The translations under genes were made by a program, and so were the position numbers. This document shows positions 26,792 to 36,488 of a DNA stretch of 64,000 bases, in pieces; within the stretch, counting starts at the first letter, position 1, and every line of letters starts with the position of its first letter. Origin of the DNA: Austropuccinia psidii (Eukaryota; Basidiomycota; Pucciniomycetes; Pucciniales; Sphaerophragmiaceae); assembly GCA_023105745.1 (NCBI GenBank), contig JALGQZ010000009.1, positions 17,036,564 to 17,100,563 of the forward strand, given 5' to 3'. The notes beneath the pieces are model-generated. The model made no database searches and was not told the DNA's origin. It worked only from the letters and a program-made list of their open reading frames with translations.

Positions 26792-28247
26792 TGTCAGCCT
26801 GTGACTCAAAACCAGAGCACAAGCATGACAGCCAAAATACCATAAACCAATGGTATAGCCAAAATACCATAAACCAATGGTATAGCCAAAATACCACCAA
26901 AACATGGAGCTGAGCCAAATTAGCTCAAAAGGTATCAGAAGAAAGAGGAAACTCACCTCTTTCTGAAAATATAAGTCCCATCACCATAGGACAAGAAATA
27001 ACAAAGTTATTCCTGCTCAAAGTTATTACTGAGCATAAACCTTAATTTTCACCTCTCATCTAAAATATAGAAGGAGAGGCTTAAACCCATCAAATGGGTA
27101 CTAAAAATGAAGCTCTAAGCCAGGGCTATCCAATGGTACCAGCCAAACTGAGCTAGCACCAGTATTACTTGAGTTATGGTCAAATTCAGACCAAATAAGG
27201 GTGAACAAAACATTCACCTCTCATCTAACTTTTACAGTTTTAGTGTGAGATACCTGAAGTGGGGTCTTTTTGGAAAGAGCACAATCAGGGCTATCTGATG
27301 GTGCCATCCATTTCCTCATAACTCAACTACAACAGAAGTTATTGGCCAAACAAGCTTAATACAGCTTTTGACCAGACCACGCCAATGTACAAAAATACTT
27401 GTACATGGGATAACTTTGTCATATTTAATGATAACCATGTAAAGTTGGGTACCATTGTGTAGAGCTCATACAGAGCGATTCAATGAACCAACTTTGAGCT
27501 TGATATCTCAAAAACTGACAGAGTTATGACCATTTTAAGGTCAAAATCCCACCTGCTGTCAGATACAGCCTTACCATGGGATAATATCCCATAACCATGA
27601 ATATGAGGTGTCAAATAGACGAAGAAGCATGTTTTTACTTCAATACCTCATATGTCAGTCAATACTGGGGTCCCATACAGCTTCTGTACAGCATTCTACG
27701 CGTCATACACGTCAGAATCAGGCTGCGAGGTCCCCATATGAAAATTTTCACCCTGTATTGGTGAAAACTGCCCAGATGTGGTTTCAAAACCACATCTGAG
27801 CCCAATACAGGGTATAAAGGCTGTTTACAAACCACAAGCCTGTCATAGAGAGTGAAAAATCTTCACTTCCTCTACGTGGAAAGGTCTAGCAGCCTTTCCA
27901 CCCCAATTTCAGGATAAAAGGAGGGCTTTTCACAGCCAAAATCCTTTCCTCATCCTGCTCTTGAATAACCTACGTAGTAAACTGTCAAAAACAGTTTTAC
28001 TCTTGGTTAAATAATCAGGTATAATTATAATCTTTAATTATTGTAGACTTTATTATTGTAATCCAACAGATAAAGCCTGCACCCAGGGTTCTCAATAGCG
28101 CTCACCACCACTATTTTTCAATAGTAGAACCCTTTTATCTTATTATAAAACCTTTATAAATCTTTTTAATCATTTTCTGCCGTGTCACATACACAGTTAA
28201 AGTTGTAATTAGCCTAGTTATACCTTTATCATAGTATCATCCTGACA
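26792..28247 (+). repeat. 5' LTR of element 1
   Basis: 1456 bp, TG...CA termini. Near its start a 27-bp unit (AGCCAAAATACCATAAACC plus AATGGTAT) is present twice (26830-26856, 26857-26883); the 3' LTR has it once, which explains the 27-bp length difference. The 63-codon frame at 27608-27799 is repeated in the 3' LTR simply because the LTRs are copies. Confidence 0.95.
27751..27818 (+). promoter_or_regulatory. Cruciform-forming palindrome and TATA box in the 5' LTR
   Basis: Nested inverted repeats: outer arms CCCTGTATTG (27751-27760) and CAATACAGGG (27803-27812); inner arms CAGATGTGGTTT (27773-27784) and AAACCACATCTG (27787-27798) with a 2-nt centre. TATAAA follows directly at 27813-27818, about 430 bp before the LTR end. 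This fits the core promoter of the element. In the 3' LTR the TATA box reads TATACA. Confidence 0.55.
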
Positions 28248-28250
28248 TTT

Positions 28251-28263
28251 TGGGGGCCTGGCC
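28251..28263 (+). other. Primer binding site candidate, element 1
   Basis: TGGGGGCCTGGCC begins 3 nt after the LTR end, the normal place for a tRNA primer site. It would pair with a tRNA 3' end reading GGCCAGGCCCCCA. Element 2 has a near-identical site (TGGGGGCCCAGCC) at the matching position, so the two families appear to use the same primer. Confidence 0.6.
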
Positions 28264-28838
28264 ATGTTTTTGGCTTTTTTTGGACCTTACAAGTAAGTCT
28301 TTTCTCTGTTTTATGACTTATTAACCATTGTTTTATCCTTTTTAGGCATAATTTCTATTTAAAAATATATATTTTATATATTTTTACCTTTTTTTTATAT
28401 ACTCATATTATAAGAGTATTTTTTATGTGGTTAACACCCACAGTAATTTATTATTTTTGGCGTGTTTTGCATATAAAAACACATAAGCCACTAATAAAGT
28501 CCTGTATTCTTGACTGAATAAGGACACCTCTGACTGAAAAACCATCAGTTGAGGCGTGGTCAAGTGTATTGTTAATTCAATAACACTTGTATACAAACCA
28601 CTTTTTACAGAATACACTTGCAAACCACAAGTGTATCTGAGGGATACTGACACACAAACAGTGTGACAGGACACCATAAGCTGTATTTTTGACGTGAAAT
28701 TGCTAATTCAATTACACTGTCATTATACAAGGGCATACTGTAATGATATACAAGCCCAGAGGCCATTCTTAGACGTGCAAAACCAGCCTTTTAAGAAGTC
28801 TTAACTGACATAAGCCCTCTTTTTCCTGTTTTGATTCA

Positions 28839-29186
28839 GTGGAAGACAACTACATCCCACTTGAAACCCAGTCACAGGCCAACACACCAGTGACACCCTC
28901 AGAACCAGAGGGCAGCAAGGGTAAAGGAAAAAGGCTTAGTGAAGGCCTCATTACAGCCAAGAAGTGGACACCAATAGCCATTCAGAGGAGTAGAAAACCA
29001 CAAAACCCTGCTTCAATACAAGGTAAACCAACCTTAACCACTTGTACAGGGAAGATTACAATTATTAACCCAGTTGTAACCTCCAAAGGCAAACTGCCCA
29101 AATCAGAAGATAACAAATTTGTACAAGGCACAGTCAAAGGTAAATACCCTAAGAACATAAAGTTTTTGACTGCTTGCAAACACTGA
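28839..29186 (+). pseudogene. Element 1 N-terminal gag-leader reading frame
   Basis: A 115-codon open frame, Pro/Thr/Lys-rich and low in complexity, preceded by TTTTGATTCAG, which looks like a 3' splice site. It starts with GTG rather than ATG, so it either continues from a spliced upstream exon or from a lost start. It overlaps the next ORF by 13 nt in another frame. No domain recognised. Confidence 0.4.
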
Positions 29187-29908
29187 TATGTCCCCTGCAT
29201 ACCTCAGAGACCTTGGCTTCCAAAGGAACCAGCCAGAGGATAGAGCAGGAATGTCTAGAACCAGAAGACCTGAAAGAAGACACATTGGACACAGTGGTGG
29301 ATGGCAAAACAATGAGGGAGATAATATCAACCTTGCCATTCACACTCCAATTCAACAGAAACCTCAAACCAGAGGACTGGAAGGATATGGATCAAGTTCT
29401 TCAAATCCACCAACTACTCAAAGATTTGTTTCAATGGAGCATGGACAACAAGAGGTTCAACCTAGCAACTCACTGGGCAGAACTGGGATCAAGTTGCCAG
29501 AAGATCTGTCTCAAAGAGATAGACTTCAAGGACCTTATGGTAATCACCAAAGGTTGGAACCCTACCAGGCAGCACAGACTCCTGGAGGCAAGGGCACAGA
29601 GGATAAGGGAGAATCAAGCCACTATCCAAGCTATAGAAGAACAGTTAACCCAGACAGGGCCTACTCAGATTCCTTCAGGTTCACAAGGAGCAAGCCAAAT
29701 CAGCTCTCCAGTGGCTTCACACCATTCAGAAACCAGCAGATCAGTGGCCAAGAGTCACCATTCTTCACAATTCCAGGAAGTTTCTAGGAGAAGACAAGGC
29801 AACAAGGGCAAGAACAAAGCCTCCTTTAACCAGAGGAGGAAAGAGTCAGACCCCATGATCCAGAAGCTGTTAGATTTGGTAAAAGAAGTACACAAGAACC
29901 AGAAGTAG
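29174..29908 (+). CDS. Element 1 upstream ORF (unknown retroelement protein, 244 aa)
   Basis: A charged, helix-prone protein with LKPEDWKDMDQVLQIHQLL, LATHWAEL, a GWNP motif and a basic C terminus (NKGKNK, then LVKEVHKNQK). The counterpart in element 2 lies in the frame of 54866-55237 and its upstream continuation. It shares LADLW, GWHP, NKGKGK and a terminal LKYQK, so this frame is conserved between two diverged families and is probably coding. A second frame (29188-29787) is also open across it and is in phase with downstream gag. The function is unknown; a gag N-terminal (matrix-like) role is a guess. Confidence 0.55.
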   Translation: MQTLICPLHTSETLASKGTSQRIEQECLEPEDLKEDTLDTVVDGKTMREIISTLPFTLQFNRNLKPEDWKDMDQVLQIHQLLKDLFQWSMDNKRFNLATHWAELGSSCQKICLKEIDFKDLMVITKGWNPTRQHRLLEARAQRIRENQATIQAIEEQLTQTGPTQIPSGSQGASQISSPVASHHSETSRSVAKSHHSSQFQEVSRRRQGNKGKNKASFNQRRKESDPMIQKLLDLVKEVHKNQK

Positions 29909-31221
29909 TTGTAAACCACTCTAGAATCAGTAGTCCTAGTAATAGAAACATTACCCCCACTCAGACTGAAAATAACATTATCACATCTGAGAGCAACATC
30001 AACAGTGACACACTGTGGTTGCAAATGTCCCAATATGCTGAGCAATCTGCAAAGCAGGCTGCAGAATTTGCAGCTGCCCAAGAGAGGATGAGAAAAACTC
30101 AAGTCTCATTGCAGCAGATAGTTAAAAACCTTCAGGAAGGATATGCTTGACTGAGCAAAGCCTCTGAAGAAACCAACAAGAGACTGAATAAAGTCTCTGA
30201 AGAACAACACCATAGCAGCAGGGACAGGGAGTGTCTGAACCAAGACATCAACAAATTGTTTGATGCCTACCATAGCTTAAAGCCCCAACCACAAGGCCAA
30301 GCTATGGAGAATCCATATCAACCAGATGACATCAAACCAGATGCCATGTTGTTGAATAAGGCAAGATCTCCATCACAATACCAGGATGGAGATGGCATGT
30401 CTTATTCAGAGAAGGAAGCCTTGAAACAGCTTCCTGAGGCCTCAAACTGGCCCAAATTCTCTGGATCAGGAGAATATGATCATATGGAGCTCATAGATTA
30501 TATTGATGGACTCTTCATTGATGTACCAAGCATACCAGATTACTGGATTACTGCTAGACTGAATACTGCATTTAAAGGTCATGCAAGTATATGGTACACT
30601 GAAATGAAAGAAATCCATGGCAGAAGAAATTGGCCATGGTGGAAGAGTCAAATAATCCAAAAGTACAGTAATGGAACTTGGATATGGCAAAAGACCATGT
30701 CATTTGAAAATGACAAATACTCTGTGGACAAAGATCCATATGAGTGGTGTCTTGGACAGTCTAAAAGACTTAAAGCCATTGATCCTCAAATGAACATTCA
30801 AATGAGGAATCATAAACTTCTGACACAACTGCCAGGAGAACTAGAGCATGCAGTAAAGTGCAGATGCAACCAAAATTGCACTCTAGATGATATAGCCAAT
30901 ACCTTACAAGAAATAAGGAAAAGGACTAATATAGGGAACTTCACCCCATATAGAAGCAATAGTTTCAAAGAGAAACAACCTTTCAGGGTAGAGTTTAAAG
31001 ACAAACCCAGAGAAAGAGTGGCAGAAGTGGCAAAGAAGAAGAATTCTTGTCACAATTGTGGTTCAACAGACCACTATGCCAACAAATGTCCAAAAGCAAA
31101 GAAGAAAGTCTATGCTATAGAAAAAGTCCCTGAAGAAGAACCTCCAACAGAGGATTCTGAATCAGACTCTATGGGTGATGCCATTAGAGAACCATCTGAT
31201 GAGGATCAAGACCCAAGATAG
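29908..31221 (+). pseudogene. Element 1 gag (capsid and CCHC nucleocapsid)
   Basis: The gag frame is readable from about 29908 (Asn/Ser/Gln-rich, then coiled-coil-like QSAKQAAEFAAAQERMRKT), is stopped by TGA at 30148-30150, and continues as the 321-codon ORF 30256-31221. The capsid region carries WPKFSGSGEYDHMELIDYID and WYTEMKEIHGRRNWPWWKS, typical of fungal gypsy gag. A zinc knuckle C-x2-C-x4-H-x4-C sits at ORF residues 265, 268, 273 and 278. An acidic tail follows. TAG at 31219-31221 ends it in the same frame as pol. It would form the virus-like particle and bind RNA. Confidence 0.85.
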
Positions 31222-33336
31222 GAATTTCTAGTGGAATACCAAGAGGAAACCCCACTAGAAATCCAGGATATACAGCTGGAAGCAGGCATGCCACAAGACA
31301 CTGCCAACAAGAACTTGTGTAAACATACACAAGATGCACAAACATTCCTGGTTACACCAACCAAAGGAATGGCATATATACATGGAACAGCCACAAAAAT
31401 GACTGTATGTATTGACAATGCTCAGCACCCACTGATCATTGACAGTGGAGCACACTGCTCCATAGTGGCCAGAAATTATCTGGATAACCACTTCCCAAAC
31501 TGGGAAAAAGAACTCTTGCCCACCAGGGCAAAGAACTTTAAGAGTGCATCTGGAAAGATGACCTCTATTGGGACAATTATCAAAGAGATAATTATACCCC
31601 ACAGAAAAGGTAATATCAGACTCAACCCAGAGTTTGTAGTGCTTGAAGATGCCCACATCCAAGGGTTTTTACTGGGAACAGATTACCAGAGGATGTATGG
31701 CATAGATATTTACAACAGTAAAAATAGGCATATTACCATTGGTACTAACAAGGAAAAGAAATTTTCTCTTGATATATACCAGATATCTTCTCAGGACCCA
31801 CTGGAAGAAATTCTGAAAGAATTCAGAGAGGGACAGTTTAGCACTACCCTCACCAGTAAACAAAAGCTAAGTTTACTGAAGATGCTGAGGAAGAATAGAC
31901 CAGCATTTGCCATTGGTGAAGAACCATTAGGCAAGATCAAAGGCCATGATATAGAACTGTATCTGGATGTAGAAAGGCCTTATCCACCCATGTTAAGGAG
32001 ACCTCCTTACCCAGCAAGTCTGGAGACCAGGAAAGAGATTGAGAAACATATCAATGAACTCCTGGACGTGGATGTCATTAGGAAGATTGGACATAATGAA
32101 ATAGTGGAAATCACCACTCCTGTCCTAATCACCTGGCATGATGGCAAGTCTAGAATGTGTGGAGACTTCAGAGCCATGAACAACTACACAAAAGCAGACA
32201 GGTATCCTATACCAAGGATACCTCATGCCTTGGACAAATTGGCCAAAGCCAAATACATAACCAAGATGGATTGTATGAAGGGCTTCCACCAAAATGGAGT
32301 TAAACCAAACTCCATGAAATTACTCAGAATAATATGCCATATGGGCATATATGAGTACACCAGGATGCCATTTGGCATCAAGAATGCACCAGCCCACTTC
32401 CAAAGGATGATGGACACCATATTTCAAGAAGAAATAATGGAAGGCTGGATGGTAGTGTATATTGATGATATCATTATATACTCAGAGACATGGGAAGACC
32501 ATGTACAATACATAGACAGAGTGCTAAGTAAATGTACACCCATCAATCTGAAAATTTCACTTAAAAAGTGTAATTTTGGCCAACAAGAGCTACTAGCTCT
32601 AGGACACAAAGTCTCAGGCCTTAGTCTGGCAATTGACCAGAACAAAGTAGCAGCAGTACTGCAAAAGCCAGTACCAAAGAACATCAAAGAGATGCAATCT
32701 TTCCTTGGATTTGCTAGCTACTACAGAAACCACATCAAAAACTTTGCTCACATAACTAGTAGTTTATACAAGTTATGCTCAAAGGATGTAGTTTTTGAAA
32801 TAACCAAGGAAAGGAGGGATGCATATGAGAGGATCAAATATGAACTCACAAATGCACCTGTGCTCATCTTGCCTGACTTTGAACTACCATTCAAGTTATA
32901 TATAGATGCAGCATGCAGCCAAGGCTTGGGAGCAGCCCTTCACCAAAGACAAATTGTGGATGGTGAACCAAGAGAAGGTGTAATATGTTACATCTCCAGG
33001 CAGCTGAAAGATTCAGAAGCCAGGTATGGGGCCACCCAGACAGAATTTCTATGTCTAGTCTGTGCTCTAGAAAAACTCCATTATTATTTGGAGGGTGCAG
33101 TCTTTGAAGTCTACACAGACTGCACAGCCTTGAAGTCTTTACTAAACATGAAGACTACTAATAGACACATGCTGAGATGGCAAATAGCCATCCAGGAGTA
33201 TAGAGGGAACATGACCATCATATACAAGGAAGGTAAAAGCCATACCAATGCAGATGGCCACTGGACAATGTCAAAAGCAATCCAGCTTATGACCCTGAAG
33301 TTGCTGCAAAAATTCCTATCCATTTTATGGAAATAA
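31222..33336 (+). pseudogene. Element 1 pol part 1: protease, reverse transcriptase, RNase H
   Basis: In the same frame as gag, directly after the TAG. Counting from 31231, the aspartic protease motif DSGA is at residues 71-74. RT runs from about 240, with [35 protein letters not shown] and the catalytic YIDD at 410-413 intact. RNase H follows with [32 protein letters not shown] and [12 protein letters not shown]. Near 33255 the usual DGLSRW motif is broken: the frame shifts and runs to a spurious end at 33336. A deletion of 13 bp (or another length with remainder 1 when divided by 3) between short direct repeats AGATGG would explain this. The catalytic residues of all three enzymes are otherwise present. 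Confidence 0.9.
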
Positions 33337-35030
33337 ATAGGAAGAAAAACTTCAGATTCTCTGAATGGGCACCAGGTAGTGGTACCCTTGACAGTGGAAA
33401 CACTGATTCAGAAGGGACAGAAACCCCCATACTGGGAATAAGTTCCTCAGAATTGCACAATGAATTTTTCAATGAAGTACTGAAATCTTATGCTAAACAC
33501 AAACTGTGTAGCATACTACTCCAACTCCTTCAACAAAAATACAGGAGCCCAGAACTGGAAACCCAGCTGGAGGAACCTTGGTTGAGGGCCTATAAGGACA
33601 ATAAATTCTTCCTTATAGATGGCCTAATTTATCACAGAGAAAAGCACACCAGTGCACTCACAGTGATAGACAGAGACCACATCTCTTTAATCCTGCAGGA
33701 ATGCCATGACTGCCCCTACATGGGACACATGAGTGAGGACAGGACTAAAGAGAGGGTAGCAAGCACAGCTTGGTGGCCCAAGTGGGAACAAGAGTTGAGT
33801 GAATACATCAACACTTGTGAAAGATGCCAAAAGGCAAATAGAAAGCATGGGAAGAAATATGGGTTGCTTCAACACATAGAAGAACCCAAACACCCATGGG
33901 AAACCATCAACATGGACTGGGTCACAGGACTTGTCCCAGGAGGCAAGGAAAACTACAATGCCTGCCTAATCATAGTAGATAGGTTCAGCAAGAGCATGAG
34001 ATGTCTACCATTCCATAAAGAGGACACAGCCATGGACACTGCTCTGTTATTTTGGAATAACATCATATCCACCTGTGGAGTCCCTAAGATCATAATTAGT
34101 GACAGGGACCCAAAATTCACATCTGAATTTTGGACCAATTTATATGACATGCTAGGCACCAAGCTTGCTTTTTCCACAGCTTACCATCCACAAACAGATG
34201 GCCTAGCTGAGAGGATGATCCAGACAATGGAGGACATCCTCAGGAGGTTCTGTGCCTATGGCATGGAATACAAGGACCATGAGGGATACACCCATGATTG
34301 GTTCACCCTCTTACCAGAAGTCCAACTGGCTTATAATACAAGCCAGCACTCTACCACAGGAAAAACACCTGCACTGGTAGAGAAAGGGTGGAATCCCCTG
34401 TTACCTGTGGATCACTTGAAGAAAAATCTTCTGACCATCCACCCCACAGCCAAAGACTTCCATGATATGTGGAAGGAAGCCTGTGATACTGCTGCCAAAT
34501 GCATAGCTGAGGCCAAAGAGTATAATAAGCAGAGGTGGGACAAATCACATATGGAACCTGACTTCAAGGAAGGGGACCAGGTGTTAGTGTCTACACTGAA
34601 CTTTAACAATCTCAAAGGACCCAAGAAAATGAGAGACTCATTTGTAGGGCCCTTCACTATCATTAAGTTGATAGGGAAGAATGCAGTAGAGTTCAAGCTC
34701 ACTGAGGAGTTTTCTAGGAAACACTCAGTCTTTCCAGTGAGCCTGGTCAAACCCTACTTCCAAACAGAGGAGGATAAATTCCCCTCCAGGAAGAAGAACA
34801 CCACTCTACCAGAAATAGTGGAAGTAGAAGACTCTCCTGGACCTGTGAGTAAAATCATCAGGGCCAGAAAAATCAGACTTAATGGGAAGGATCAGAGACA
34901 ATATCTAGTCAGATTCAAGAACCAGACAGCTGACAAAGACAAATGGTTGGCAGAGGATGCCATACCAGATGGGAACCTTCATCTAAGGAGATTCAGAGCC
35001 TCTAGGAGGACTGAACAGTCTCATCAATGA
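33327..35030 (+). pseudogene. Element 1 pol part 2: integrase with chromodomain
   Basis: 567-codon frame continuing pol after the frameshift. Zinc-binding HHCC region: [17 protein letters not shown] with CERC. Catalytic core with DDE residues at ORF positions 197 (NMDWV), 259 (ISDRDPKF) and 295 (DGLAERM), a D-35-E spacing as expected. [16 protein letters not shown] (SH3-like fold) and a C-terminal chromodomain ([28 protein letters not shown]) follow, then an Arg-rich tail. It inserts the DNA copy and the chromodomain biases the target. The domain itself has no lesion, but it is cut off from the upstream frame. Confidence 0.9.
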
Positions 35031-35035
35031 TGAGC

Positions 35036-35054
35036 CTTTTTTAGAGGGAGGGTA
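35036..35054 (+). other. Polypurine tract, element 1
   Basis: TTTTTTAGAGGGAGGGTA lies immediately before the 3' LTR (TGTCAGCC at 35055). It is the expected plus-strand priming site. Confidence 0.8.
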
Positions 35055-36483
35055 TGTCAGCCTGTGACTCAAAACCAGAGCACAAGCATGACAGCCAAAA
35101 TACCATAAACCAATGGTATAGCCAAAATACCACCAAAACATGGAGCTGAGCCAAATTAGCTCAAAAGGTATCAGAAGAAAGAGGAAACTCACCTCTTTCT
35201 GAAAATATAAGTCCCATCACCATAGGACAAGAAATAACAAAGTTATTCCTGCTCAAAGTTATTGCTGAGCATAAACCTTAATTTTCACCTCTCATCTAAA
35301 ATATAGAAGGAGAGGCTTAAACCCATCAAATGGGTACTAAAAATGAAGCTCTAAGCCAGGGCTATCCAATGGTACCAGCCAAACTGAGCTAGCACCAGTA
35401 TTACTTGAGTTATGGTCAAATTCAGACCAAATAAGGGTGAACAAAACATTCACCTCTCATCTAACTTTTACAGTTTTAGTGTGAGATACCTGAAGTGGGG
35501 TCTTTTTGGAAAGAGCACAATCAGGGATATCTGATGGTGCCATCCATTTCCTCATAACTCAACTACAACAGAAGTTATTGGCCAAACAAGCTTAATACAG
35601 CTTTTGACCAGACCACGCCAATGTACAAAAATACTTGTACATGGGATAACTTTGTCATATTTAATGATAACCATGTCAAGTTGGGTACCATTGTGTAGAG
35701 CTCATACAGAGCTATTCAATGAACCAACTTTGAGCTTGATATCTCAAAAACTGACAGAGTTATGACCATTTTAAGGTCAAAATCCCACCTGCTGTCAGAT
35801 ACAGCCTTACCATGGGATAATATCCCATAACCATGAATATGAGGTGTCAAATAGACGAAGAAGCATGTTTTTACTTCAATACCTCATATGTCAGTCAATA
35901 CTGGGGTCCCATACAGTTTCTGTACAGCAGTCTACGCGTCATACACGTCAGAATCAGGCTGTGAGGTCCCCAGATGAAAATTTTCACCCTGTATTGGTGA
36001 AAACTGCCCAGATGTGGTTTCAAAACCACATCTGAGCCCAATACAGGGTATACAGGCTGTTTGAAAACCACAAGCCTGTCATAGGGAGTGAAAAATCTTT
36101 ACTTCCTCTACGTGGAAAGGTCTAGCAGCCTTTCCACCCCAATTTCAGGATAAAAGGAGGGCTTTTCACAGCCAAAATCCTTTCCTCATCCTGCTCTTGA
36201 ATAACCTATGTAGTAAACTGTCAAAAACAGTTTTACTCTTGGTTAAATAATCAGGTATAATTATAATCTTTAATTATTGTAGACTTTATTATTGTAATCC
36301 AACAGATAAAGCCTGCACCCAGGGTTCTCAATAGCGCTCACCACCACTATTTTTCAATAGTAGAACCCTTTTATCTTATTATAAAACCTTTATAAATCTT
36401 TTTAATCATTTTCTGCCGTGTCACATACACAGTTAAAGTTGTAATTAGCCTAGTTATACCTTTATCATAGTATCATCCTGACA
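35055..36483 (+). repeat. 3' LTR of element 1
   Basis: 1429 bp. Compared by eye with the 5' LTR there are about 14 substitutions plus loss or gain of one 27-bp unit, roughly 1% divergence. It ends CTGACA, followed by the CTTTA duplication. Confidence 0.95.
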
Positions 36484-36488
36484 CTTTA

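Larger units (their letters stand above)
26792..36483 (+). mobile_element. Ty3/gypsy LTR retrotransposon, element 1 (near complete, young)
   Basis: A 9692-bp element with LTRs TGTCAGCC...CTGACA at 26792-28247 and 35055-36483, flanked by a 5-bp target duplication CTTTA (26787-26791 and 36484-36488). It has a primer binding site next to the left LTR, a purine tract before the right LTR, an upstream ORF, gag with a CCHC knuckle, protease, RT, RNase H, integrase and chromodomain. The LTRs differ by about 14 substitutions and one 27-bp repeat unit, so the insertion is recent. Coding lesions are a TAG between gag and pol, stops in the gag leader, and a frameshift after RNase H. It is therefore non-autonomous as it stands. 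Confidence 0.95.

Noticed and set aside
27608..27799. 63-codon frame present twice (also 35844-36035)
   Set aside because: It lies in the LTRs of element 1. Duplication reflects LTR identity, and four of the roughly 14 LTR differences change amino acids in it.
31255..31662. Minus-strand frames over the pol genes of element 1
   Set aside because: They are antisense shadows of the protease and RT frame.
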